Below, in pieces: positions 9,394 to 17,659 of a stretch of 64,000 nt of DNA. A program made the translations under genes and the position numbers. Where the stretch lies: the NCBI RefSeq assembly GCF_002097715.1, contig NZ_CP020738.1:1674001-1738000 (forward strand), given 5' to 3'. Positions within the stretch are counted from its first letter, which is position 1, and each line of letters begins with the position of its first letter. The DNA is from Burkholderia ubonensis subsp. mesacidophila (GTDB lineage Bacteria > Pseudomonadota > Gammaproteobacteria > Burkholderiales > Burkholderiaceae). The notes under the pieces are model-generated. The model was not told where the DNA came from. It searched no databases and saw nothing but the letters and a program-made list of their open reading frames with translations.

Positions 9394-9404
9394 CACCTTG
9401 CCAC

Positions 9405-9432
9405 GGAGGCGGCGGGTTTCACCGCCGCCTCC
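9405..9432. terminator. Strong hairpin between convergent genes
   Basis: GGAGGCGGCGG (9405-9415) pairs perfectly with 9422-9432 across a 6-nt loop. It lies between two convergent stop codons, so it may end transcription from both sides, although neither flank has a long T-run. Confidence 0.6.
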
Positions 9433-9480
9433 TCCCCACGAACGAACCTCGACAGCCGTGCGCGTGACGCGCGCGGCCGC

Positions 9481-10899
9481 TCAGCGCGCCGGCTCGTCGG
9501 TCAGCGTGTGCAGGAACGCTTCGATATCCTGGATATCCTGCGCCGACATCGCGGGCGCATCGCCCGGCTTGCGGTCGAACGGCGCATCGGTCACGTCGAG
9601 GTTGGCGCGATAGGGCGCGGGCAGGTCGTCGTACGCGTCGACCTTGCCGTCCGGCCCGCGCGGATAGAACTTCTCCGGCGCCGTGTTGCGCTCGTTGTAG
9701 AACGCCATCACCTGGTCGAGCGAGTGGAACACGCCGTTGTGGAAGAACACGTGGCGGGTCGCCGCGTTGCGCAGCGTCGGCGTGAGGAACATCCCGCAGT
9801 ACTGCGTCTGGTCCTTCAGGTCCTCGCGGAACGGCCCGCACACCCCGAGGTCGTGGAACGCCGGGTCGCGGTTCTGCGCGAGCAGGCGGTTGCGCGGCGC
9901 GCCGAGCGCCTCGTACTGGAAATCGGTGAACATCGGCGGCAGGCCGCCTGCGCCCGGCTTCGACAGGTGGCAGCCCGCGCAATTCGCCTTCGCGGGGTCG
10001 TTGAAGAGCCGCAGCCCGCGCAGTTCCGCCTGCGTGAGGCGCGCGCGGCCTTCGAGCCAGCGGTCGTACTTGCTGTTATACGGGTGAAACGACGGGTCCT
10101 CGACCTGGTAGCGCGCGATCGCGAACATCGCTTCGGACACCGCCAACTGCGCGCTGTCGAACACGCGCGGCCCGAACAGCTGCATGAACTGCGTGCGGTG
10201 CGGCGACTGCGCGAGCTTGCGCGCGACGTCGTCGACGCTCGGGTTCGCCATCTCGACCGGATTCAGCAGCGGGCCGAACGCCTGCTGCTGCAGCGTATCC
10301 GCGCGGCCGTCCCAGAACATCCCGCCTTGCGGCACGAGCTGCGGCGCGGCCGCAGTGCCGGCCACCTTCTGCGCCTTCACGACGCCGGCCGCCGACGCGG
10401 CCTGCTGCGCGATGCTCGCCGCGTCGTCGTTCTCGCTCGCGTCGGGGCCGATGCTGAAGTTCGGCTGCCGGTACAGGTACATCAGCGACGGCGGCGGCCG
10501 GTAGCCGTGCAGCGTCATCGCGATGCCGCCGGGCTGCACCTCGAGCGCGTTCGGCGGGCCGTACGCGTGATCGGGGCTGTGGCACGACGCACACGACTGC
10601 TTGCCCGATGCCGACAGCGCCGGATCGAGGAACAGCGCGCGCCCGAGCTGCGCGACCGCGGAGAGCGGTGCGGCGGCGGGACGCTGCAGCACGATCGGGT
10701 GCGGGTTCGCGCCGGTCCAGTCCGCGACGGCGTTGGCGATCGCCGCCGGCGTATGCGCCGGAAACGCGACGGCGAACGCGGCATAGCCGATCGCGCCCGC
10801 GCCGAGCGTGAGCGCCGCGCGGCGCAGGAAACGGGACGGGCGGCGTGGCGGGGCGGCGTCGGGTGCGCCGGGCGGCGGAAACGCGGGACGGGCGGTCAT
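9481..10899 (-). CDS. Di-haem cytochrome c peroxidase family protein (MauG/CcpA-like)
   Basis: Periplasmic or membrane-anchored di-haem protein of 472 residues. Two c-type haem sites are visible: CASCH (C103-H107) and CAGCH (C307-H311). An N-terminal hydrophobic segment (about 27-45) could be a signal anchor. Phrases such as LGRALFLDPALSASGKQSCASCH, GMFWDGRADTL and TPTLRNAATRHVFFHNGVF are typical of bacterial cytochrome c peroxidases and MauG relatives, which reduce hydrogen peroxide or carry out protein-directed oxidation. The frame is open further up to an ATG at 10962, but that codon lies inside the terminator hairpin of the upstream gene, so ATG 10899 is the better start. Neither has a clear ribosome site. 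Confidence 0.87.
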   Translation of the reverse strand: MTARPAFPPPGAPDAAPPRRPSRFLRRAALTLGAGAIGYAAFAVAFPAHTPAAIANAVADWTGANPHPIVLQRPAAAPLSAVAQLGRALFLDPALSASGKQSCASCHSPDHAYGPPNALEVQPGGIAMTLHGYRPPPSLMYLYRQPNFSIGPDASENDDAASIAQQAASAAGVVKAQKVAGTAAAPQLVPQGGMFWDGRADTLQQQAFGPLLNPVEMANPSVDDVARKLAQSPHRTQFMQLFGPRVFDSAQLAVSEAMFAIARYQVEDPSFHPYNSKYDRWLEGRARLTQAELRGLRLFNDPAKANCAGCHLSKPGAGGLPPMFTDFQYEALGAPRNRLLAQNRDPAFHDLGVCGPFREDLKDQTQYCGMFLTPTLRNAATRHVFFHNGVFHSLDQVMAFYNERNTAPEKFYPRGPDGKVDAYDDLPAPYRANLDVTDAPFDRKPGDAPAMSAQDIQDIEAFLHTLTDEPAR

Positions 10900-10944
10900 G
10901 CGGTCGAGGGCGAAGTCGGGCGCGGCGAATGCAGCGCGTTGAAA

Positions 10945-10975
10945 TGGAAACGGCCGGCGCATCGCGCGCCGGCCG
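10945..10975 (-). terminator. Rho-independent terminator of the phosphoesterase gene
   Basis: A perfect 10-bp stem CGGCCGGCGC/GCGCCGGCCG (10951-10960 with 10966-10975) is followed on the minus strand by TTTCC. It lies 18 nt after the phosphoesterase stop. Confidence 0.75.
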
Positions 10976-10993
10976 GCCGGATGATGCCGACGC

Positions 10994-12673
10994 TCAGATC
11001 GCCGGCGCGGAGCCGAGCGCGGTGCCGAGTGTCGGGTCGAGATACAGCGGCGTCGTGTTCGGCTTCGACGCGAAGTCGAACAGGCCGCGCAGGTCGCCCG
11101 CCGACGCGTCGAACGAGCCGCCGCCGATGCGCTGGCCGCCGAGCCAGTTGTCCTCGATGAAGCGGACCACCGACGCCTGGTCGATCATCGTGTGGTCGAC
11201 GTAGTTCTGCTTCGCGTACGGCGAGATCACGACGAGCGGAATCCGCACGCCCGGGCCGCAGCGGCCGTTGACCGGCTGGCCGTTGACGCCGGCGCCCTGC
11301 GTGCCCGTGCCGCACTTGCCGCTGCCGTTCAGCTGGTCGACCGCGTCGAACGATGCGCGCGTCGGGCTCGCATAGACGTGGTCGTACCAGCCGTCCGAGT
11401 CGTCATAGGTGACGATCACCGCGGTGTTCTGCCAGTCGGGCTGCTGCTGCAGGAAGTTGACGACCTTCGTCACGAACGCCTGCTCGTCGAGCGGATCGGA
11501 GTAGCCCGCGTGCGCGTCCTGCGCGGCCGGCGCCTTCAGGAAGCTGACCGACGGGAAGTTGCCGGCCTTCACCGCGGCGAAGAAATCGTCGGTGTCGTAC
11601 TCGTGGTTCGCCGGCTCGGCCGTCTTGCCGTCGGCCTGCACGCTCTGGCCGATCGCCGCGACCGAGCTCGGCCGCGTGTGCTGCGGGTTCGCGGTCGATG
11701 CGTAGTACTGGAACCAGTTGTGGTGCGGGATGTAGTCGGCCGTCGCGGCGTTCACGGCGGTCGCGACCGTGCTGCGGCTGCAGCCCGTCGTGCCGTTGCC
11801 GTTCACCGTCGACAGGTTGAAGCCGCCCATGAAGCCGCCCCATGTGACGTTTGCGGCATTCAGCAGGTCGCCGATGTTCTTGCCGGCCATCATCGCCTGG
11901 TCGGTCGCGCTCGAGCAGACGTCGAAGCCCGGATCGACGTCGTTGATCATCGTGAAGCCGCCCTGGCTATCGTTGATGTAGTACGACGTTGCGGCGAGCG
12001 TCGACGGCTGCTTCGACGTCTTGACGATCTGCATGCCGTTGGTCTGGCCGGAAATCACGTTCAGCGCGCCCGGCGTCGACGGGCCGTACACGGTCGTGTA
12101 CATGTTGTCGCTCATCGCGAAGCGCTGCGCGTAATTCCACAGCGCGGTCACGGTGTTGCCGTCGAAGTAGCCCATCACCTGGCCCTTCGTGCCGAACGCG
12201 CCGGCGCCGCCGGACGAGCCCTTGCCCGTGTATTTCGGGAACAGGTCGGCGAGGCCGTTGTCCTCGGCCTGCTGCTCGGACGTGTACGCGTGGTTCTGGT
12301 CGGCGGTCGCGGCCTGCGTGCGATCGAGGCGGAACGGGTTCGCGGCGTCGGCGCCGTTCGCGGTGTTCGTGAAGTTCGGGTTCGCGGTCAGCAGCGTGCC
12401 GGTCAGGCCGTTGACGGCCGGCGTGTTGGCGGCCGCGGTGAACGCCGGCTCGCCCTGCGGGTTCGTTGCGTTCGGATAGGTGCCGAAATAGTGGTCGAAC
12501 GACACGTTTTCGCCGTAGATCACGACGACGTGCTTGATCGGCGTGGCGGTCTGAAGCGCATCCTGGGACGACAGCGAAGCCGTGGCCGGCGTCGAATTGT
12601 CGCTGCCGCCGCAGGCGAACAGCGCGAGGGCGGCGCCTGCGCAGGCGGTGACGAGCAAGGCTTGGCGGAACAT
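10994..12673 (-). CDS. Lipoprotein phosphoesterase (phospholipase C/acid phosphatase AcpA family)
   Basis: A 559-residue exported phosphoesterase of the PF04185 family, which covers bacterial phospholipases C and AcpA-type acid phosphatases. The N-terminus MFRQALLVTACAGAALALFACGGS carries a lipobox (LFAC), so the protein is probably a lipoprotein. The catalytic signature HVVVIYGENVSFDHYFGTYPN contains the conserved Glu-Asn metal site; further family motifs are VSFLKAPAAQDAHAGYSDPLDEQ, VTYDDSDGWYDHV and GPGVRIPLVVISPYAK. The ATG at 12673 is chosen because GGAG lies 9 nt upstream; ATGs at 12688 and 12718 are in frame. Followed by its own terminator. Substrate (phospholipid or phosphomonoester) cannot be settled from sequence. 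Confidence 0.86.
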   Translation of the reverse strand: MFRQALLVTACAGAALALFACGGSDNSTPATASLSSQDALQTATPIKHVVVIYGENVSFDHYFGTYPNATNPQGEPAFTAAANTPAVNGLTGTLLTANPNFTNTANGADAANPFRLDRTQAATADQNHAYTSEQQAEDNGLADLFPKYTGKGSSGGAGAFGTKGQVMGYFDGNTVTALWNYAQRFAMSDNMYTTVYGPSTPGALNVISGQTNGMQIVKTSKQPSTLAATSYYINDSQGGFTMINDVDPGFDVCSSATDQAMMAGKNIGDLLNAANVTWGGFMGGFNLSTVNGNGTTGCSRSTVATAVNAATADYIPHHNWFQYYASTANPQHTRPSSVAAIGQSVQADGKTAEPANHEYDTDDFFAAVKAGNFPSVSFLKAPAAQDAHAGYSDPLDEQAFVTKVVNFLQQQPDWQNTAVIVTYDDSDGWYDHVYASPTRASFDAVDQLNGSGKCGTGTQGAGVNGQPVNGRCGPGVRIPLVVISPYAKQNYVDHTMIDQASVVRFIEDNWLGGQRIGGGSFDASAGDLRGLFDFASKPNTTPLYLDPTLGTALGSAPAI

Positions 12674-12904
12674 CTTCGGGAACTCCATGCGGGCGGGTCG
12701 GGGAATGCGGCGCGGCATGCCGGATGACGGCTACGGCAGCGGGCCGGTGACGAGCACGCGCATTGAAACAGGTCCGTATGAAGATATGGAGGCCGGGCGC
12801 TTTCGGCGGCGTTACGCGCGAATATCGGGTGTCTTACGGTGCGGCGAAGCGAGTCGGAGAAGCGGTGCGCGCCGGCTTCGGCCGGCGCGCCGCCGAGGAG
12901 GGCG

Positions 12905-13615
12905 TCAGAACGGGCTGCGCGTCGTGCTGCCGTCGGTGAAGATCGCATCGACCACCTGATAGAAGCCCATCGACGTGTCGGCCACTTCCCACACGGCGAG
13001 GATCACGTGATAGCCGGTGCGCACCGGCAGCCGGCACTGATGGATCGTCGGCTGCGACGGAACGAGGTTCGCGCTCGGGCTCCAGTACGGCTGGCCGGGA
13101 TTCTGGATCGTGCAGAACGGCGTGGGCTCGAATTGCGCGCGGGTCAGCTTCTGCGACGGATCCCAGTCGGCGCGCGTGATGAAGTAATTCCAGCGGCGCG
13201 TCTTGTGCACGGCGCTGAATTCCCATTTGAAGTTCTGCAGCGCGCCGGAGCGCAGCGGAACCTTTTGCCAGCGGTCCGGCGACTGTTCGTTCAGCAGCGG
13301 CACCGCGCCGTTCGTGCTGGCGCCGGCGATTTCACCGTCCGCGGGCGGCGCGACGTTCTGCGCGTCGGCCGGCGCGAACGAATCCGACAGGCCGCCTTGC
13401 GTGGCCGGAAAGAACTTGCCGTTTTCCATTGCGTTCGCATGCCACGCGTCGATCGGGCAATTCGGGTTCTGGCCTTGCGTGCACAGCACGATGCGCGACG
13501 CCGGTTCGGTCAGGCGGCCGTGCGCGTGCGCGCCGGCCATCACGGTCAGCAGCGCCGCACCGGCCAGCGCGCGCAACATGACGGAAGAAACGGATCTTCG
13601 GATGGTCTGTTTCAT
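12905..13615 (-). CDS. AA10 lytic polysaccharide monooxygenase (chitin-binding protein, CBP21/GbpA-like)
   Basis: Copper enzyme of 236 residues that oxidatively cleaves crystalline chitin or cellulose. The signal peptide should be cut after AHA31, leaving His32 as the N-terminal residue of HGRLTEPASR. With His137 (SAVHKTRRWN) this makes the histidine brace that binds copper. Cys residues (LCTQGQNPNC, FCTIQNPG, HQCRLP) fit the usual disulfides, and the C-terminus DTSMGFYQVVDAIF fits the family. There is no additional binding domain. It probably helps the GH19 chitinase of this window to attack chitin. The ATG at 13615 has GAGGG a few bases upstream. Confidence 0.93.
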   Translation of the reverse strand: MKQTIRRSVSSVMLRALAGAALLTVMAGAHAHGRLTEPASRIVLCTQGQNPNCPIDAWHANAMENGKFFPATQGGLSDSFAPADAQNVAPPADGEIAGASTNGAVPLLNEQSPDRWQKVPLRSGALQNFKWEFSAVHKTRRWNYFITRADWDPSQKLTRAQFEPTPFCTIQNPGQPYWSPSANLVPSQPTIHQCRLPVRTGYHVILAVWEVADTSMGFYQVVDAIFTDGSTTRSPF

Positions 13616-13963
13616 GGGCCCTCACTGCGGTGAAGTCGGAATGGTTGTGCGCGCAACGGCTCGAACGCGATGTCGCCGAATCGCGCGATGACAATCGGCT
13701 TTCGCCGACTCGAACCATAGTCGTAAAAAACGGAAAAGGAAATTGAAAACGAATTAATCGTCGATTAAATCATCGACGTTTCCGTTTTCGCAGTTGTGAT
13801 GCGGAATGTGCTTGTTTTTAAAAGAGTACTTTTTGAATTGGGCACATATCGGCGTGAAAGGGAGGAGCCATGAATCCGGTTGAAAAACCGGTCATTGACG
13901 ACGCGATCATTTCGCTTCCCGATGTGCGGCATTCCGGTCGAAGAAGAGAAGGCGTCGGCCGGT
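13616..13963. promoter_or_regulatory. Intergenic region with AT-rich palindrome upstream of the LPMO gene
   Basis: No gene. A perfect inverted repeat TTAATCG-T-CGATTAA (13754-13768) lies about 140 nt upstream of the LPMO start in an AT-rich stretch (13720-13850). It is a candidate operator. The decamer TAGTCGTAAA (13718-13727) is shared with the chitinase upstream region. Confidence 0.4.
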
Positions 13964-14437
13964 TCAGCCTTCGACCGGCATCGCGCTCGTGCACTTGATC
14001 TCGTCGAGGCAGACGCTCGAATGCACGCCGCTCACGCCGGGGATGCGCATCAGCGTCTCGAGCAGGAACGTGGACAGGCCTTTCAGGTCGTGCGCGACGA
14101 CCTTCAGCACGTAGTCGATGTCGCCCGTCACGGAGAAGCACTCCTGGATCTGCGCGAGCTCGGACACGAGCTTCTGGAACTTGGACAGGTCGCGAATGTG
14201 CCCACGCTCCATCGTCACGTGCACGAACGCGGTGACGCCGAAGCCGAGCGTGTCGGGGCAGAGCCGCGTCTCGTAGCGGCGGATCGCGCCGATTTCCTCG
14301 AGCCGCCGGTGGCGGCGCAGCGTCTGCGCGGGCGACAGGCCCACCGCCTTCGCCAGCTCGAGATTCGATGCGCGGCCATGCTCCTGCAGGATCGCCAGCA
14401 AGTTCCGATCGATGCGGTCGAGTACCGGTTCAGGCAT
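13964..14437 (-). CDS. Lrp/AsnC-family transcriptional regulator
   Basis: A 157-residue feast/famine regulator. The N-terminal winged helix-turn-helix is LDRIDRNLLAILQEHGRASNLELAKAVGLSPAQTLRRHRRLEE; the C-terminal RAM ligand-binding domain carries the family pattern ECFSVTGDIDYVLKVVAHDLKGLSTFL. GAGG precedes the ATG. It is divergent from the permease and aminotransferase genes and probably controls them in response to an aromatic or branched amino acid. The effector is not identifiable from sequence. Confidence 0.92.
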   Translation of the reverse strand: MPEPVLDRIDRNLLAILQEHGRASNLELAKAVGLSPAQTLRRHRRLEEIGAIRRYETRLCPDTLGFGVTAFVHVTMERGHIRDLSKFQKLVSELAQIQECFSVTGDIDYVLKVVAHDLKGLSTFLLETLMRIPGVSGVHSSVCLDEIKCTSAMPVEG

Positions 14438-14483
14438 TTTTGTTTCCTCGTGTGTCTCCCGAATGCAATCTTATCTCATAATG

Positions 14484-14514
14484 TAGGGTTTGCATGAACG
14501 GGTTACGCAACCCG
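14484..14514. promoter_or_regulatory. Candidate Lrp operator in the divergent region
   Basis: GGGTTTGCATGAACGGGTT is followed by ACGCAACCCG, giving a perfect CGGGTT/AACCCG inverted repeat (14499-14514) 60 nt upstream of the lrp-like gene start and about 240 nt before the permease gene. Its place between divergent genes suits a regulator site, but Lrp-type sites are degenerate. Confidence 0.35.
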
Positions 14515-14658
14515 ATTTCGTCGGCGCGACGCTAAACTGACCCCGGATTTTCGTGCGCGATCGCGGCAACGCGGTCGCAGGCGGCAGTCGGCGGCCGGTT
14601 GGGTGGGCTTGCCGACGACGGTTGGGCGTCGCCGCGCGAGAATTGCAGTCCCCAACCT

Positions 14659-14680
14659 GGCGGCCCCACGAAGGGCCGCC
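14659..14680 (+). other. Hairpin in the permease leader
   Basis: Perfect 8-bp stem GGCGGCCC/GGGCCGCC with a 6-nt loop, 71 nt before the permease start. It has no T-run, so it may only stabilise or shape the 5-prime leader. Confidence 0.3.
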
Positions 14681-14751
14681 GGCACAGCAAAACAGCGCGC
14701 GGCACACCGACGCGCACCGCTTCCGCCGGAAGCGGACAAAGTGGAGAAGAC

Positions 14752-16137
14752 ATGGTTTCTGAACACGAGAAGGACGGCCTGAAGCGCGGGCTGAAGAATC
14801 GCCACATCCAGCTCATTGCGCTGGGCGGCGCGCTCGGCACGGGGCTGTTCCTCGGCATCGCGCAGACGATCAAGATGGCGGGCCCGTCCGTGCTGCTCGG
14901 CTACGCGCTGTCGGGCGTCGTCGCGTTTTTCATCATGCGGCAGCTCGGCGAGATGGTCGTCGACGAGCCGGTGGCCGGCTCGTTCAGCTACTTCGCCGAC
15001 AAGTACTTCGGCCACTTTGCGGGCTTCCTGTCCGGCTGGAACTACTGGGTGCTGTACATCCTCGTCGGCATGGCCGAGCTGTCGGCCGTCGGGATCTACG
15101 TGCAGTACTGGTGGCCGGGTGTGCCGACCTGGGTGTCCGCGCTCGTGTTCTTCGTCGTCATCAACCTGATCAACCTGGCGAGCGTCAAGTCGTACGGCGA
15201 GACGGAATTCTGGTTCTCGATCATCAAGGTCGCAGCGATCGTCGGCATGATCGGCTTCGGCGGCTGGCTGCTCATGAGCGGCCATGCGGGCCCCGAGGCG
15301 AGCGTCGCGAACCTGTGGCAGCACGGCGGCTTCTTCCCGCACGGCGTGTCGGGCCTCGTGATGTCGATGGCGGCGATCATGTTCTCGTTCGGCGGGCTGG
15401 AGCTCGTCGGCATCACCGCGGCCGAAGCGGACGATCCGCAGCACAGCATCCCGCGTGCGACCAACCAGGTGATCTACCGCATCCTGATTTTCTACATCGG
15501 CGCACTCGGCGTGCTGCTGTCGCTGTATCCGTGGGAGAAGGTCGTCACCGGCGGCAGCCCGTTCGTGCTGATCTTCCACGCGCTCAGCAGCGACCTGGTC
15601 GCGAACGTGCTGAACGTCGTCGTGCTGACGGCGGCGCTGTCGGTCTACAACAGCGGCGTGTACTGCAACAGCCGGATGCTGTTCGGCCTTGCGCAGCAGG
15701 GCAATGCGCCGAAGGTGCTGTGCTCGGTGAACAAGCGCGGCATTCCGCTTGCGGCGCTCGGCGCATCGGCGCTCGCGACCGGCATCTGCGTGGTGGTCAA
15801 CTACTTCATGCCGGGCAAGGCGTTCGAGCTGCTGATGGGGCTCGTCGTGTCGGCGCTGATCATCAACTGGGCGATGATCAGCCTGATCCACCTGAAGTTC
15901 CGCCAGGCCAAGCGCGAAGCGGGGCTGCAGACGCGCTTCCGCAGTCTGGGCTATCCTTTCACGAATTACGTGTGCCTCGTGTTCATGGCCGGCATTCTCG
16001 TCGTGATGTACCTGACGCCGGGCCTGCGCCTGTCCGTGTACCTGATCCCGGTGTGGCTCGCGGTGCTCGCGGTCGGGTATCGCTTCCGTCAGAAGAATGC
16101 GGGCTACGCGCTGCGTGAAGGCGCGTCCGCGCAATGA
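14752..16137 (+). CDS. Amino-acid permease, AAT family (APC superfamily)
   Basis: Inner-membrane proton symporter of 461 residues with twelve predicted helices. The N-terminus GLKNRHIQLIALGGALGTGLFLGIAQTIKMAGPSV is the AAT-family signature, with the unwound GxG of helix 1. ATG at 14752 has GGAG 8 nt upstream; longer open frame upstream is non-coding. The gene is followed after 65 nt by an aromatic/aspartate aminotransferase, so the pair probably imports and transaminates an amino acid, under the divergent Lrp-like regulator. Relatives include AroP, PheP, CycA and AnsP; the exact substrate is uncertain. Confidence 0.88.
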   Translation: MVSEHEKDGLKRGLKNRHIQLIALGGALGTGLFLGIAQTIKMAGPSVLLGYALSGVVAFFIMRQLGEMVVDEPVAGSFSYFADKYFGHFAGFLSGWNYWVLYILVGMAELSAVGIYVQYWWPGVPTWVSALVFFVVINLINLASVKSYGETEFWFSIIKVAAIVGMIGFGGWLLMSGHAGPEASVANLWQHGGFFPHGVSGLVMSMAAIMFSFGGLELVGITAAEADDPQHSIPRATNQVIYRILIFYIGALGVLLSLYPWEKVVTGGSPFVLIFHALSSDLVANVLNVVVLTAALSVYNSGVYCNSRMLFGLAQQGNAPKVLCSVNKRGIPLAALGASALATGICVVVNYFMPGKAFELLMGLVVSALIINWAMISLIHLKFRQAKREAGLQTRFRSLGYPFTNYVCLVFMAGILVVMYLTPGLRLSVYLIPVWLAVLAVGYRFRQKNAGYALREGASAQ

Positions 16138-16202
16138 CGCAGGCAAGGCCGGCCATCTCTGGCCGGCCACAAGATTTCTCATCCAACCAGACCGATAAAG
16201 CC

Positions 16203-17405
16203 ATGTTCGAACACATCGACGCGTACCCCGGCGATCCGATCCTGACGCTCAACGAGAACTTCCAGAAGGACCCGCGCGACCAGAAGGTCAACCTGAGCAT
16301 CGGCATCTATTTCGATGCCGAAGGCCGGATTCCGGTGATGGAGGCCGTACGCGAGGCCGAGACCGCGCAGCAGCGCGAGATCGGTCCGAAGCCGTATCTG
16401 CCGATGGTCGGCATGGCGCCGTACCGCGACGCGGTGCAGGCGCTCGTGTTCGGCGCGGATCATCCGGCGCGCGCGGCGGGCCGCATCGCGACCGTGCAGA
16501 CGCTCGGCGGCTCCGGCGCGCTGAAGGTCGGCGCCGATTTCCTGAAGCGCTACTTCCCGGATGCGCAGGTGTGGCTCAGCGATCCGAGCTGGGAAAACCA
16601 CCGCTTCATCTTCGAACGCGCCGGCTTCACGGTGAACACGTACCCGTACTACGACGCGGCGACGGGCGGCCTGAAGTTCGACGCGATGCTCGCGGCGATC
16701 GACGCGCTGCCGGCGCGCAGCATCGTGCTGCTGCACGCGTGCTGCCACAACCCGACCGGCGTCGACCTCGACGAAGGCCAGTGGCAGAAGCTGATCGACG
16801 TGATCGAGGCGCGCGAGCTGCTGCCGTTCGTCGACATGGCTTACCAGGGCTTCGGCGCGGGCCTCGACGCGGACGCGTTCGCGGTGCGCGAGCTGGCCCG
16901 CCGCGGGCTGCCGGCGCTGGTTGCGAACTCGTTCTCGAAAAACTTCTCGCTGTACGGCGAGCGCGTCGGCGGCCTGAGCGTGGTCTGCGAGGACGCCGCC
17001 GCGGCCGATCGCGTGCTCGGCCAGCTCGCGGGCGCGGTGCGCTCGAACTACAGCAATCCGCAGATCCACGGCGCGAAGATCGTGGCGACGGTGCTCACCA
17101 CGCCCGCGCTGCGCAAGCAGTGGGAGGAAGAGCTCGCCGCGATGTGTCGCCGCATCGCGCGGATGCGCCAGTCGATCCACGACGGCCTGCGCGAACATGT
17201 CAGCGGCGAGGCGCTCACGCGCTATGTGAAGCAGCGGGGGATGTTTACGTATACGGGCCTGACCGAGTCGCAGGTCGATGCGCTGCGTGAAGTGCACGGC
17301 GTGTATATCCTGCGGTCGGGGCGGATGTGCGTCGCGGGGCTGAATGATTCGAACGTCGGTATCGTTGCTGATGCGATTGGGAAGGTGTTGAAGAGCGGCG
17401 TTTGA
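16203..17405 (+). CDS. Aromatic-amino-acid/aspartate aminotransferase (class I)
   Basis: PLP-dependent transaminase of 400 residues of the AspC/TyrB group. Visible features are the substrate-binding N-terminus (YPGDPILTLNENFQKDPRDQKVNLSIGIY), the cofactor site HACCHNPTGVDL, VDMAYQGFGAG with the PLP-binding Asp, and SFSKNFSLYGERVGGL with the Schiff-base lysine. It probably interconverts tyrosine, phenylalanine or aspartate with their oxo acids. It starts at ATG 16203, just after the permease gene, and ends in a strong terminator, supporting a two-gene operon. TyrB and AspC functions cannot be separated from sequence alone. Confidence 0.92.
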   Translation: MFEHIDAYPGDPILTLNENFQKDPRDQKVNLSIGIYFDAEGRIPVMEAVREAETAQQREIGPKPYLPMVGMAPYRDAVQALVFGADHPARAAGRIATVQTLGGSGALKVGADFLKRYFPDAQVWLSDPSWENHRFIFERAGFTVNTYPYYDAATGGLKFDAMLAAIDALPARSIVLLHACCHNPTGVDLDEGQWQKLIDVIEARELLPFVDMAYQGFGAGLDADAFAVRELARRGLPALVANSFSKNFSLYGERVGGLSVVCEDAAAADRVLGQLAGAVRSNYSNPQIHGAKIVATVLTTPALRKQWEEELAAMCRRIARMRQSIHDGLREHVSGEALTRYVKQRGMFTYTGLTESQVDALREVHGVYILRSGRMCVAGLNDSNVGIVADAIGKVLKSGV

Positions 17406-17429
17406 GCCCGCACACAAGCGCAAGCACGA

Positions 17430-17466
17430 AACCGGCTGTTCCTTTGCGGGGCAGCCGGTTTTTTTC
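17430..17466 (+). terminator. Rho-independent terminator of the permease/aminotransferase operon
   Basis: AACCGGCTG (17430-17438) pairs with CAGCCGGTT (17452-17460) and runs into a T-tract to 17465. Confidence 0.9.
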
Positions 17467-17659
17467 GGGGCCATCGAGGATTACCGGGGAACTCGGAGCA
17501 GACCGTCGGCGTTCGGCGCGTGAAGCGACGCTTGTCGGCGTACTGCGCCATTTGAACGACCGTCGCAGCTTGAGAACGGTCGTTAGTCATTGGCTCTGGC
17601 CGAAAGCCGGTGATCGAGCGCGCTGAAATCTCAGGTGCACGCGAGGTGACCAATCACGC

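Noticed and set aside
6685..9396. Very long minus-strand open frame (903 codons) opposite atoE and the glycosyltransferase gene
   Set aside because: It is the mirror of high-GC coding sequence, full of Arg/His/Asp/Glu low-complexity residues with no domain or ribosome site.
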